NCBI GenBank assembly: GCA_016870865.1
Contig: VGAC01000009.1
Coordinates: forward strand, 1-64,000
DNA: 64,000 nt
Direction: 5' to 3'
Source of the DNA: Actinomycetota bacterium
Lineage (GTDB): Bacteria; Actinomycetota; Acidimicrobiia; Acidimicrobiales; Ilumatobacteraceae
How positions within the stretch are numbered: the stretch's first letter is position 1; each line of letters starts with the position of its first letter. Of this stretch, positions 1 to 8,261 are shown one piece after another. The notes beneath the pieces are model-generated. The model did no database searches and was not told the DNA's origin. It saw only the letters and a list, made by a program, of their open reading frames with translations. The position numbers were made by a program, and so were the translations under genes.

Positions 1-27
1 AGTGCGGGTAGACCGATAGCCTTCGAG

Positions 28-50
28 GCGCGTGGCCTTCGGGCTCGCGC
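28..50 (+). terminator. Hairpin just upstream of tRNA-Cys
   Basis: A stem of five pairs (28-32 with 46-50) and four pairs (34-37 with 42-45) closes a TTCG tetraloop, with one bulged T at 33. It could terminate a gene lying left of the window or be part of an upstream RNA gene. There is no T-run after it, and the window edge hides the context. Confidence 0.3.
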
Positions 51-51
51 T

Positions 52-126
52 GGCGACGTGGCGGAATGGCTTACGCAGCGGCCTGCAAAGCCGTTTATCC
101 GGGTTCGATTCCCGGCGTCGCCTCCA
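52..126 (+). tRNA. tRNA-Cys (anticodon GCA)
   Basis: The acceptor stem GGCGACG (52-58) pairs perfectly with CGTCGCC (116-122), followed by discriminator T and an encoded CCA (124-126). The anticodon stem closes a 7-base loop CTGCAAA whose anticodon is GCA, and the T-arm has the GGTTCGATTCC core. It decodes UGC/UGU. An open reading frame starting at 58 runs through it, but that part is only the tRNA read as protein. Confidence 0.95.
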
Positions 127-201
127 GAAAGCGGGGGGTCTTCGGTCAGGTGCATTCCGCAGTCGACTTTTGAGTTAATGAAATCTGGGCCCGCCTGCCG
201 T

Positions 202-207
202 TACCGT
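202..207 (+). promoter_or_regulatory. -10 box TACCGT, leaderless start at 214
   Basis: TACCGT is followed by six bases and GTG 214. The spacing matches the TANNNT-N6/7-start rule seen throughout the window, so transcription should begin at or next to the start codon. Confidence 0.5.
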
Positions 208-213
208 CTGTGT

Positions 214-2646
214 GTGCGTTCTCGGGGTGTTTTCCGGCGGTCTTGTGCGTCCACAAGACGGCAGCTCGGTGTGTGCGGCGTTGGAATCAGTCTCGCAATG
301 GCTCTTCTTGCCTGCGGGGGCGGCGCGTCGTCAACGGTTTCCCGCGAGGTCGACACGATGCTCGATGCCCCCGACATTGACTTCGAGACTTCGTGCGGGG
401 GGGCGAGTCTGGCCGATCTCGGATCTGAACCCCTATGCGCCGACTCCGGCCTCCGGGCCGAGCAGTCGCTGTCGATATCCAATTGGGGGGGTTACATCTA
501 TCCCGACGACGACTTCGGTGTTGACGAAATGGTTGCCCTGTTCGGAAGCGATGCCGTCTGTGTGACGTACGAGAACGGTCAGTGTGACGAACGGGCCGAC
601 GCAGCACTGCGGAGGGAGGAACTGAATTCGATGATCAGTGGCGGCAGATGCGAGGGCCTCACGACGCTCGCCTCACGTCTCGATCTAACGCTGTCAACCC
701 CGAGCGCGGTCGGGGGTGTACAGGCGGTGGCAAACCTGGCACCGACAATCACCGGTGTAGTCGACGTCATCGACTATTGGTGGGCAACCCAGTTCAACGA
801 GACGGTGATTGAGCAGACCGCAGAAACGCGAGAAGATGACCTCGAGTCATTGGTGAAGCTGCTCATCCAAGGTCTCCGCAAGGGTGCCGGCTTTACGATG
901 GGGATCTATTTCGAGATGATGGGACATTCAATTCTTCCGGTTGCGGTGACTTCACCGTCCGAGCGCAAATACACCGTCTGGGTGTGGGATTCGAATGACC
1001 CGTCGCGGTTACTGCCCTTGACCATAGATGTCGAGGTGGGAAAGTGGTCCTACGAGAACGCATCCGCGAATCCCCAAATCCCCGGTGTGGAGTGGTCGGG
1101 GGAGAAGGGCACGATCGATCTGACACCCATGGCATCACGAGACGTAGCAGACAAGGTCAGATTCAAAGGGGAGGGAAGTGGAAAGGTGCGCGTCAGCGTG
1201 GTGCCGATCGGCAAGGGAACTGCCGACTTGTTGGTCTCCGTACCCGACGGCAGGTCTGCCGGGACTGCAGACGGCGTCGTAGTGGCCGACATCCCCGGGG
1301 CGATCGTGCAACTTCACCGCGACGGTCTGTCGAACGGACTGACGGTGCTGCTACCCAAGGGAGTGGTCAACTTTGGCGTCGATGTGAAGACTTCGAGTGT
1401 CGAGGAGGGCGGCGACGCAATCATCACCGTTGCTAAAAGTGGGGGTCGCACCACGCGGGTGAAGGCGAAGGCGAAAGCGGGATCGACGTCTTCGCGGGTG
1501 GTCCTCGAGTTCGAGGAGTCGCTGGGCGAGGTCACGGTGACGCCGTCGGACGAGAGTTCAGCGGTCGTCACGGTTGGCGAGAAAAGGCTCTCCGTTGAGA
1601 TACCGATCGAGCAGGGCGAGAGTCTGCAAACCTCTGCACAGCCCCGTGGTGAGGAAGGCGTGGATATCAACCTGAGGCGTGGCGAGGAGTCGATTCTCGA
1701 GGAGTCTGTTGCGCCAGCCCCGACGGCAACCGAGAAGGTAAGTTTTGTACCGAGAACCCTCACCAAGACGGTTGAGGTCGTGTCACCAAAGCAGGTAGCC
1801 GACGCGTCTGCAATTGCTGAGAAGGTTGCAAAACTGTCAACTAACTTTGCCGGCACCACTACGAGCATCGCCCCGACCTCGGCCAAGACCGCTTCATCGA
1901 CTGAGCCGAAGTTGACCACCACAACGGTGGCATCGGTCTTGGCTCCGGCCACGACGGTCAAGTCGACGGTCACAACGGTCACGACAATTCAGTCGACGGT
2001 CAAGCCGACGGTCAAGCCGACGGTGACGACTGTGAAGAGCACATTGACGACTGTGAAGCCGACGGTGTCCTCAACGAGTGTCGGACTGCCCTCGACATCG
2101 ATGGTCAAGTCGCCGTCGACGACTCTCAAGGTGACGTCGACGACGTTGTCGAAGTCGACGACCACCACCGCGATGTCGATCGTTGCTCCGTCGACGACTG
2201 TGAAGCCGAGGGTGACGACTGTGAAGAGCACGTCGACGACGGTGAAGCCGCCGGTGACCTCAACGAGTGTCGGAATGCCCTCGACATCGATAGTCAAGTC
2301 GCCCTCGACGACTCTCAAGGTGACGTCGACGACGTTGTCGAAGTCGACGACCACCACCGCGATGTCGATCGTTGCTCCGTCGACGACTGTGAAGCCGACG
2401 GTGACGACTGTGAAGCCGACACTTGTGCCCGTGACAACCATCAAATCGCCAACCACGACAACAAAACCTGTTGCGGCAACGTCGACCACGACCATCGCGA
2501 CAGAATCAGCGCCCGTAGCAACGAGCGCTCCGACCTCGACCACCTCTCAAGTTGCAGTGCCGGCGCAGACCACCATCGCTCCAACGACGAGCGTGAAATC
2601 TTCTACGACGACCACTCCAAAGACGACGACAACCATCAAGAAGTAG
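214..2646 (+). CDS. Lipoprotein with papain-like domain and repetitive Thr/Ser tail
   Basis: Predicted 810-aa exported lipoprotein: an Arg-rich N-terminus and a hydrophobic stretch end in the lipobox L-L-A-C (Cys34). Residues about 100-300 form a globular region with Cys146 (GGRCEGL), His238 (MGHSIL) and Asp259/Asn261 (WDSND). The order and spacing suggest a papain-like cysteine-peptidase fold, a tentative motif-level call. A beta-rich segment follows, and the last 270 or so residues are Thr/Ser/Val/Pro/Lys repeats with no C-terminal membrane anchor, probably an extended and possibly glycosylated stalk. GTG 214 was chosen because TACCGT lies six bases upstream; ATG 178 is the alternative. It is a single gene downstream of tRNA-Cys. 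I do not recognise its family. Confidence 0.75.
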   Translation: MRSRGVFRRSCASTRRQLGVCGVGISLAMALLACGGGASSTVSREVDTMLDAPDIDFETSCGGASLADLGSEPLCADSGLRAEQSLSISNWGGYIYPDDDFGVDEMVALFGSDAVCVTYENGQCDERADAALRREELNSMISGGRCEGLTTLASRLDLTLSTPSAVGGVQAVANLAPTITGVVDVIDYWWATQFNETVIEQTAETREDDLESLVKLLIQGLRKGAGFTMGIYFEMMGHSILPVAVTSPSERKYTVWVWDSNDPSRLLPLTIDVEVGKWSYENASANPQIPGVEWSGEKGTIDLTPMASRDVADKVRFKGEGSGKVRVSVVPIGKGTADLLVSVPDGRSAGTADGVVVADIPGAIVQLHRDGLSNGLTVLLPKGVVNFGVDVKTSSVEEGGDAIITVAKSGGRTTRVKAKAKAGSTSSRVVLEFEESLGEVTVTPSDESSAVVTVGEKRLSVEIPIEQGESLQTSAQPRGEEGVDINLRRGEESILEESVAPAPTATEKVSFVPRTLTKTVEVVSPKQVADASAIAEKVAKLSTNFAGTTTSIAPTSAKTASSTEPKLTTTTVASVLAPATTVKSTVTTVTTIQSTVKPTVKPTVTTVKSTLTTVKPTVSSTSVGLPSTSMVKSPSTTLKVTSTTLSKSTTTTAMSIVAPSTTVKPRVTTVKSTSTTVKPPVTSTSVGMPSTSIVKSPSTTLKVTSTTLSKSTTTTAMSIVAPSTTVKPTVTTVKPTLVPVTTIKSPTTTTKPVAATSTTTIATESAPVATSAPTSTTSQVAVPAQTTIAPTTSVKSSTTTTPKTTTTIKK
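2020..2421 (+). repeat. Two 189-bp tandem coding repeats plus partial third
   Basis: Copies at 2020-2208 and 2209-2397 are near-identical, each encoding 63 residues with only a few differences; a third copy begins at 2398 and diverges after about 24 bases. Smaller units (TTVKPTV-like, 9-12 residues) are nested inside. The high DNA identity points to recent in-frame duplication, so copy number may vary between strains. Confidence 0.9.
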
Positions 2647-2675
2647 CGAATTGCGCTCTTGGCGTCAATGGAACG

Positions 2676-3446
2676 TCAAGAAGTCGCGTCGCCCACCTGT
2701 TGGGTGAGCATTTCGATGATGTTCGCCGGCACGAAATTGTTCTCGGTCGTGGTGTCGGCTTCGACAAGTTCCACCATGCGCTGAACCACTTCCTGCGGGT
2801 CCATCTGGTTGGTGGTGACAAGGTCCTTCATCATCAGGTGCATGTCACGGTTGGGGGCGTTGATGGCTTTGTCGTCGAACCATTCCCACATGGTGTCGGC
2901 CATGCGGTCGTTGAAGCCGGTGTTGTAAGGACCGGGGTTCAAGAGGCAGACGTCGATGCCCTGAGGCGCCATCTCGGCACGCATCGCCTTGCCCATGGCC
3001 TCGAGGGCGTGTTTGGTCATCGAGTAGGGCCCGAACGCGGGCCCGGCCATGACGCCCGCGATGGATGAGACGATGACGACCCGCCCTGAGCCTTTGGCGA
3101 CCATCTTTGGGAGTGCTGCCTGGGTGACGAGAACGGTACCGAAGACGTTCACCTCGAACACGCGGCGGAGGCGGGCCATCGGCACGTCGGACATGGGGCC
3201 CGTTTCGCCGGCACCCGCATTGTTGATGAGGACGTCGATGTCCCACTTGCGCACTTTGTCCATGTCGGCGGGGTCGGTGATGTCGACCTTCTCGACGCAG
3301 ATGTTCGAGGCTTCCTTGCGCAGCGCCTCGGCCTGGGCTTCGGTTTCGGTGGTGGCGATGACATCGTGGCCGCGAGCGGCGAGTGCGAGCGCAGCACCCT
3401 TGCCGAATCCAGATCCTGCTCCGGTGATCATGACTTTCTTGCCCAT
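2676..3446 (-). CDS. Short-chain dehydrogenase/reductase
   Basis: 256-aa classical SDR oxidoreductase. The cofactor motif TGAGSGFG sits at residues 8-15, NNAGAG follows the fourth strand, and the catalytic Ser and Y-S-M-T-K lie in the expected places. The nicotinamide cofactor is certain; the substrate is unknown. An insertion after the catalytic region (MWEWFDD...) is atypical. It lies 14 bases downstream of the EthD-like gene on the same strand, so the two are probably co-transcribed. An AAAGG Shine-Dalgarno-like sequence precedes ATG 3446. Confidence 0.9.
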   Translation of the reverse strand: MGKKVMITGAGSGFGKGAALALAARGHDVIATTETEAQAEALRKEASNICVEKVDITDPADMDKVRKWDIDVLINNAGAGETGPMSDVPMARLRRVFEVNVFGTVLVTQAALPKMVAKGSGRVVIVSSIAGVMAGPAFGPYSMTKHALEAMGKAMRAEMAPQGIDVCLLNPGPYNTGFNDRMADTMWEWFDDKAINAPNRDMHLMMKDLVTTNQMDPQEVVQRMVELVEADTTTENNFVPANIIEMLTQQVGDATS

Positions 3447-3460
3447 GGTGTGACCTTTCT

Positions 3461-4171
3461 CTATGTGCGATCGATGATGACGCGGACCTCGCCGAGAAAG
3501 ACGGGGCTTGCATCGATGTCGAGGAAATTCTTCTCGTCCTCGTGGAACTCTTGGCGAAGTGCGGCGACCGCTTCCGCTGACGCGGTTGGCGCATCGCGGT
3601 AGATCTCGCTGACTCCGTCGAAAGCGGGTGGTGCATTGCGTTCACGGGCCAGGGGGTTGCCGTCGGCATCGGCCGGCGTGTGGTTCTGCACGTAGTGACA
3701 AAATCCGAATACTTCCGGATGGCGAAGGGCCCACGGACCGTGCAGTTCGCGCCAGTGATGGCGGAATTGTTCGCGGGTGATGCCAGGGTTGCGGCGAAGC
3801 GCCGCGGTCATTCGCAGGCCGGCCTTCGGTCCTTCGAGGCGAAGGTCTTCATCTGCAACCCAGATTGGTGACGCCGAGTGGTCGATGAAGTTGCGTTCGT
3901 CGGCGAGGAGTGCTTTTGATGCCGCTGCCACCTCTGCGGCGTCGGTCGAGCGCTTGGTGGGGTCGACCCACAGTTCGGCGACACCGTCGAAGCAGGCGAC
4001 CGCAGTACCCCGCATCTCTTGGCGGGTGTGCACCTGTTGGTAGCCGACGATGCCAAGTGTCGCGGCGTGCGATGCGACGAGGGGTGCATGGGTGTCGAAC
4101 CAGTGGGCTTGAAAAGCCTCGCGAGTAAGGTGGGGCAGCCGCCTCAGGAGGAAGATGATGCGCTTGCCCAT
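3461..4171 (-). CDS. EthD-like double dimeric alpha/beta-barrel protein
   Basis: 236-aa protein built from two similar halves, each an EthD-type ferredoxin-like domain: residues 1-110 with R-E-A-F-Q-A-H-W and residues 115-230 with R-E-Q-F-R-H-H-W. EthD-domain proteins accompany cytochrome P450 systems (ethB/ethD) but their biochemical role is unclear. It is the first gene of a two-gene unit with the downstream SDR and is divergent from the NADP-dependent oxidoreductase. The sequence TAGAAA six bases before ATG 4171 is a near-consensus leaderless -10. Confidence 0.8.
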   Translation of the reverse strand: MGKRIIFLLRRLPHLTREAFQAHWFDTHAPLVASHAATLGIVGYQQVHTRQEMRGTAVACFDGVAELWVDPTKRSTDAAEVAAASKALLADERNFIDHSASPIWVADEDLRLEGPKAGLRMTAALRRNPGITREQFRHHWRELHGPWALRHPEVFGFCHYVQNHTPADADGNPLARERNAPPAFDGVSEIYRDAPTASAEAVAALRQEFHEDEKNFLDIDASPVFLGEVRVIIDRT

Positions 4172-4206
4172 TCCGTCTTTCTAGTCGGTCTGTGCGAGGA
4201 TGGCGG

Positions 4207-5211
4207 ATGCCCCAGAATCGCAAAATCGTGCTGAAGTCGCATCCGAAGGGCCCAGTTGGCGTCGAGAACTTCGACATGGTGACCGACCAGACCGGGCCCA
4301 TGGCCGCGGGTCTCGTGTGCGTGAAGGTCGACCACCTGTCGATCGATGCCTTCATTCGCACCACTTTGGATGGTGGGGGCTTTCACCAATCGGCGAAGTT
4401 GGGTGGCGTCGTGCCTGCGCTGGGCGTGGGGACGGTCGTGGAGAGTGGGGATCCGGCGTTCGTGGTGGGTGACATCGTGACCGGACCCATGTGCTCCCAG
4501 GAATACGCAGTCCTGCCGGCGGCGATGTGCGGAAAAGTTGACACACGGCTCGGGTCGCCGACGGCGTTCCTCGGTGCGTTGAGCATCGCGACGGGTCTGA
4601 CTTCGTACGTGGGTATGAAGTACGTGGCGAAGATTTCCGGGGGCGAGACGGTTGTCGTGTCGGGCGCTGCCGGGGCCGTGGGGTCGCTGGCTGGCCAGGT
4701 TGCCAAGCTTTTGGGTGCGGGTCGGGTGATCGGCATCGCCGGCGGGCCGAAGAAGTGTGCGTTCCTGGTCGACGAACTCGGCTTTGATGCAGCCGTGGAC
4801 TACAAGGCGGGTGACGTGTCGGGTCAGGTTTCTGCGCTTGCTCCCAATGGTGTCGACGTGTTCTACGACAACGTCGGCGGAGAAGTGCTGGACGCGGTTC
4901 TCATGAACCTCGCGATCGAGGCACGGGTTGTGCTGTGTGGCGCGGTGTCGCAGTACGAGAACATGGCCGATGTTCGCGGGCCGAAGAACTACCTGAAGAT
5001 CGCCGAGCGAGACGCGAGCCTGCTGGGATTCACGATCTTCCACTATCCCGATAAGTACGGCGAAGCAACGACCGCCATGGCCGACTGGTTGGCGTCGGGC
5101 GAGTTGATCGTCCATGAAACGGTCGGGACGGGTCTCGAGAACTTTCCCGCGGCGGTGCGTGCCTTGTTGGACGGCGGAAACACGGGGAAGTTCCTGCTCA
5201 AGGTTTCTTGA
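4207..5211 (+). CDS. NADP-dependent medium-chain oxidoreductase (CurA/LTB4DH-like)
   Basis: 334-aa zinc-free medium-chain dehydrogenase/reductase. The N-terminal GroES-like domain contains RKIVLKSHPKG, typical of the leukotriene B4 dehydrogenase/CurA group. The Rossmann motif GAAGAVGS is near residues 155-162, and VDVFYDNVGGE is the family signature. These enzymes reduce conjugated C=C bonds using NADPH; the substrate here is unknown. ATG 4207 is preferred over GTG 4192 because GAGGA (4196-4200) is correctly spaced for it. It is followed after 20 bases by a P450 that has its own promoter. Confidence 0.88.
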   Translation: MPQNRKIVLKSHPKGPVGVENFDMVTDQTGPMAAGLVCVKVDHLSIDAFIRTTLDGGGFHQSAKLGGVVPALGVGTVVESGDPAFVVGDIVTGPMCSQEYAVLPAAMCGKVDTRLGSPTAFLGALSIATGLTSYVGMKYVAKISGGETVVVSGAAGAVGSLAGQVAKLLGAGRVIGIAGGPKKCAFLVDELGFDAAVDYKAGDVSGQVSALAPNGVDVFYDNVGGEVLDAVLMNLAIEARVVLCGAVSQYENMADVRGPKNYLKIAERDASLLGFTIFHYPDKYGEATTAMADWLASGELIVHETVGTGLENFPAAVRALLDGGNTGKFLLKVS

Positions 5212-5219
5212 ACGTTGGC

Positions 5220-5225
5220 TAATCT
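5220..5225 (+). promoter_or_regulatory. -10 box TAATCT, leaderless P450 start
   Basis: TAATCT ends six bases before ATG 5232. No Shine-Dalgarno sequence lies between. Confidence 0.55.
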
Positions 5226-5231
5226 GCCCAC

Positions 5232-6500
5232 ATGGGGGCATTGGCAAACGAAATAGACCCGCGCGAATTCGATTCGCCGGGATACCAGAAGGATCCATTT
5301 CCGCTCTACAAGCGGCTGCGCGACCACCATCCGCTGTTCCGTGACAGGTTCCACAACCGTTGGATGATCAGCCGCTACGAGGACGTCAATGCTGCGTTTC
5401 AGGACAACGAGAGCTTCGACAGGGCCCTCTACAGGGTCGACGGGCCGTACGAGTTCGGTTCGTCGCACGTGTTTGGCCCGAACATTCTCGAATACGGCAA
5501 CAGCGAGCGCCACCGCTGGTTGCGCAACATCATCGCCGGTCAGTTCGTCGGTCAGGGGTTGGTGTCGTTCATTCCATTCATCGAAAAGATCGCGGGTGAA
5601 CTGCTCGAGGAGTGCACGGGAGACGGGGAAGTGGAACTCGTTGGTCGCTTCTCGAACCAGTTCCCGATCCGTGTGATCTCGAACATTCTCGGCCTGCCGC
5701 GGGCCGACGAAGAGCGGTTCGTGGGCTGGTACCAGGCGCTGATCGCAGGGCTGGGTTTCGGTGGCGAGCATCTGGCGCGTGGCATTGCGGCGCGCAACGA
5801 GATGTGGAAGTACCTCGAGCCGATCATCCAGGAGCGGTTGCGTGACCCTGGCGAGGACCTGTTGTCGAAGATCGCGATGGCGGAGCTCGACGGCAAGCGC
5901 ATGTCGATGGAGGAGGTGAAGGGTTTCATTGCGCTGTTGCTGGCTGCCGGGGGCGACACCACCGACAAGGCGATCGCGAACATGTGGTTCCACATGCTCT
6001 ATACGCGACCGGACCAGTTCGAGGACGTGAAGAAGGACCCCTCGCTGTGGGAGAACGTTTTTGCCGAGATGATGCGCTACGACGCCGTGGTGCACGTGCA
6101 GTCGCGCTACACCACGCACGAGGTCGAGATGCACGGCCGCGTCATTCCCGAGAGGTCGCTGATCATCCTTCTTCTCGGGTCGGGCAATCGTGACGAGCGC
6201 GTGTTCGCGAACCCCGACACGTTCGACATCCACCGCACCGACATGCACATGGGCCGCGAGAACAGGTCGGCCCGCTACAAGGACAAGTTGCCCGGGCACT
6301 TGGGATTCGGTGTGGGCCAGCACTTCTGTATGGGGTACGCGATGGCCCGCCAGGAGGCGGTCATCGCCTGTGCTCGGATGATGGAGATGATGAAGAACCC
6401 GCGGCCGAAGTTCGCCACGCACGATGGAATTTCCTCACCGAACATCGACAGCGGTGGCTTCCGCTCGCCGCAGGAACTGTGGATCGAGTTCGACAGGTGA
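5232..6500 (+). CDS. Cytochrome P450 (first)
   Basis: 422-aa soluble bacterial P450. The I-helix motif AAGGDTT supplies the oxygen-activating Asp-Thr pair, E-M-M-R is the K-helix ExxR, and FGVGQHFCMG is the heme loop with the proximal Cys. It should hydroxylate a hydrophobic substrate, electrons coming from the ferredoxin encoded four bases downstream. The substrate cannot be told from sequence; the surroundings (SDRs, enoyl-CoA hydratase, LLM enzymes) suggest lipid, terpenoid or sterol-like compounds. Confidence 0.95.
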   Translation: MGALANEIDPREFDSPGYQKDPFPLYKRLRDHHPLFRDRFHNRWMISRYEDVNAAFQDNESFDRALYRVDGPYEFGSSHVFGPNILEYGNSERHRWLRNIIAGQFVGQGLVSFIPFIEKIAGELLEECTGDGEVELVGRFSNQFPIRVISNILGLPRADEERFVGWYQALIAGLGFGGEHLARGIAARNEMWKYLEPIIQERLRDPGEDLLSKIAMAELDGKRMSMEEVKGFIALLLAAGGDTTDKAIANMWFHMLYTRPDQFEDVKKDPSLWENVFAEMMRYDAVVHVQSRYTTHEVEMHGRVIPERSLIILLLGSGNRDERVFANPDTFDIHRTDMHMGRENRSARYKDKLPGHLGFGVGQHFCMGYAMARQEAVIACARMMEMMKNPRPKFATHDGISSPNIDSGGFRSPQELWIEFDR

Positions 6501-6504
6501 TGCG

Positions 6505-6702
6505 ATGAAAGTGACGATCGACCTTGACAAGTGCATCATGGCGGGTGAGTGCGTGTACAACCATCCGTGGCTGTTCGAGTTCAACGATGACAACCAGGCC
6601 TCGGTCAAGGTCGCGGTGCTGACGACCGACGAGCAGCAGCTCGGGGCCAGGCAGGCCCGCGAAGTCTGTCCCAGTGGTGCCATCCGACTCGCCGACGACT
6701 GA
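6505..6702 (+). CDS. [3Fe-4S] ferredoxin, P450 partner
   Basis: 65-aa acidic ferredoxin. Cys10, Cys16 and Cys55 (C-x5-C ... C-P) are present, while Ala13 takes the place of the second Cys of a 4Fe-4S motif, so a single 3Fe-4S cluster is predicted. Proteins of this size and pattern deliver electrons to actinobacterial P450s. It follows the P450 stop by four bases and is surely co-transcribed and probably translationally coupled. No ferredoxin reductase gene is nearby, so the reductase must be encoded elsewhere. Confidence 0.93.
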   Translation: MKVTIDLDKCIMAGECVYNHPWLFEFNDDNQASVKVAVLTTDEQQLGARQAREVCPSGAIRLADD

Positions 6703-6760
6703 CTTCGGCGGTTTACGATCACAACGAGTCGCCAAGCGGCGTTCTAGTGGGGGAGGAATT

Positions 6761-7543
6761 ATGGGTCAGTTGGAAGGCAAGGTTGCGATCGTCACGGGTG
6801 CGGGACGCGGCATCGGAAAGGCCGTCGCCAAGGTGTATGCCCGCGAGGGTGCAAAGGTCGTGCTGGCGAGCCGCACGCAAGCCAACATCGACAAGGTCGT
6901 CGACGAGATCACCGCCGAGGGGAACATTGCGCTTGGCATCGCAACCGACGTGGGCAAAAAGGCCGACATTTTCAACATGGTGGCCAAGACGGTCGAGACC
7001 TTCGGTCCAGTCGACATTCTGGTGAACAACGCCCAGGGTTTCGGTACCGAGAAGAACCCGCGGGCATCGACGATTCCGACTCCTCTCGAAGACACCGATG
7101 ACGAGGAATGGGACTACACCTTCCGCACCGGTGCCTCTGCAACGTTGTGGGGGATGCAGGCCGTGTTCCCGCACATGAAGGAACGCGGGGGTCGCATCAT
7201 CAACTTCTCGTCGGGGTCGGGCCTCGAAGGCTTTCCCGGTAACACGTGCTACAACGCGACGAAGGAAGCGATCCGCGCTCTCACGCGCACCGCTGCACGT
7301 GAGTGGGGCAAGTACAAGATTTCCGTGAACACGGTGAATCCATCGTTGAAGACCGAGGCTTGGGACAACTGGGCGGCGAACAACACCGAATTCGTCGAGG
7401 GCCTAAAGGCAAAGATGCCGCTCGGCTTCCTCGGTGATGCCGAAGAACACGGAGGACCATGGCTGGTATGGCTCGCCGGCACCGGTGGTGACTACATCAC
7501 CGGAATGACGTTCTTCCTCAACGGCGGCCGCTACATGAACTGA
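6761..7543 (+). CDS. Short-chain dehydrogenase/reductase
   Basis: 260-aa classical SDR with TGAGRGIG near the N-terminus, the active-site Y-N-A-T-K, and a C-terminal G-G-R substrate-loop end. The NNAG motif is altered to NNAQG. ATG 6761 is supported by a strong GGAGGAA Shine-Dalgarno sequence; TACGAT at 6714-6719 may be the -10 of a leadered transcript. It follows the P450-ferredoxin pair and may oxidise or reduce the P450 product. It converges with the next gene, the stops being seven bases apart. Confidence 0.9.
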   Translation: MGQLEGKVAIVTGAGRGIGKAVAKVYAREGAKVVLASRTQANIDKVVDEITAEGNIALGIATDVGKKADIFNMVAKTVETFGPVDILVNNAQGFGTEKNPRASTIPTPLEDTDDEEWDYTFRTGASATLWGMQAVFPHMKERGGRIINFSSGSGLEGFPGNTCYNATKEAIRALTRTAAREWGKYKISVNTVNPSLKTEAWDNWAANNTEFVEGLKAKMPLGFLGDAEEHGGPWLVWLAGTGGDYITGMTFFLNGGRYMN

Positions 7544-7549
7544 TACGTC

Positions 7550-8221
7550 TCAGAGAAGGGCGTTGAGGTGTGATGTGAGCGTCATCACGAAGCCGTCGCC
7601 TGGCGGGCGGATGCGGTCAGCGACGTGGGCGGCCTCGAATTCGTCTTGAACCCGCATGAGGTGAACGTTCTTCCATCTCCGACCGTCACCGACGATCGTG
7701 CCCTCCACGTCGAAGGTGGCCCCTTGAAAGACGTCCGCCGAGACGATCATCACGAGGTGTTCGAGGGTGAGACCACCCCTCGGGCGGGGTCGGCTGTTGA
7801 GTTCTTTGTTGCGCGGCGTGCAGCAGGGGAGGATCGTGCGCAGCATCCCCGCGTTCTTGTGCACGTGCTTTTCGGCGAAGTCTCCTCGGCCCTGCATTTC
7901 GATGAAGGCGCGTCGTGTGGGATAACGAACCACGGCGATGCGGTCCCAGTCGGCACCGTGCACCGAGGTACGAACGTCGGCGGCCAGCATGATGTCGGCG
8001 CCGATCTTGTTGAGGATCGACGACGGGTTGTACCTGTCGTCCGCCTCACGCCCCGAGATTGGAACGTGCTGGTCCTCGTACCTGGCGATCTCGTGGTACT
8101 TCATCAAGTTGACCATGAAGATGGGGCCGTCTTCTTCGGGCGGTCTGGTCGCCAGAAACAGACCGTAGTCCTTGTCGATACGCCCGTAGTCGTGCTGCAG
8201 TTTGTGTTCGTCCCCCGACAT
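7550..8221 (-). CDS. Conserved hypothetical protein, DUF1330-like
   Basis: 223-aa cytosolic protein. The segment around residues 90-140 (D-R-I-A-V-V-R-Y-P-T-R-R-A-F) resembles DUF1330-type dimeric ferredoxin-like barrels, and a second beta-rich half repeats the theme (M-I-V-S-A-D-V-F-Q-G). No catalytic motif is visible and function is unknown. ATG 8221 was chosen over an upstream in-frame ATG because TACCGT (plus-strand 8229-8234 on the complement) lies seven bases before it. It is divergent from the sulfotransferase gene. Confidence 0.7.
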   Translation of the reverse strand: MSGDEHKLQHDYGRIDKDYGLFLATRPPEEDGPIFMVNLMKYHEIARYEDQHVPISGREADDRYNPSSILNKIGADIMLAADVRTSVHGADWDRIAVVRYPTRRAFIEMQGRGDFAEKHVHKNAGMLRTILPCCTPRNKELNSRPRPRGGLTLEHLVMIVSADVFQGATFDVEGTIVGDGRRWKNVHLMRVQDEFEAAHVADRIRPPGDGFVMTLTSHLNALL

Positions 8222-8228
8222 GGGGTCA

Positions 8229-8234
8229 ACGGTA
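8229..8234 (-). promoter_or_regulatory. -10 box TACCGT for 7550-8221
   Basis: Read on the minus strand, TACCGT is followed by seven bases and ATG 8221. A plus-strand TAACGT at 8246-8251 probably serves the divergent sulfotransferase gene. Confidence 0.5.
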
Positions 8235-8261
8235 GCCGTCACGTCTAACGTGAGTAACGTC

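Noticed and set aside
58-177. N-terminal extension of the lipoprotein frame starting at 58
   Set aside because: The first 22 codons are the tRNA-Cys gene read as protein. A leaderless -10 at 202-207 supports GTG 214, and the signal peptide starts well after that.
5043-6422. 459-codon minus-strand frame opposite the first P450
   Set aside because: It is a shadow of the P450 in high-GC sequence; the P450 has all family motifs.
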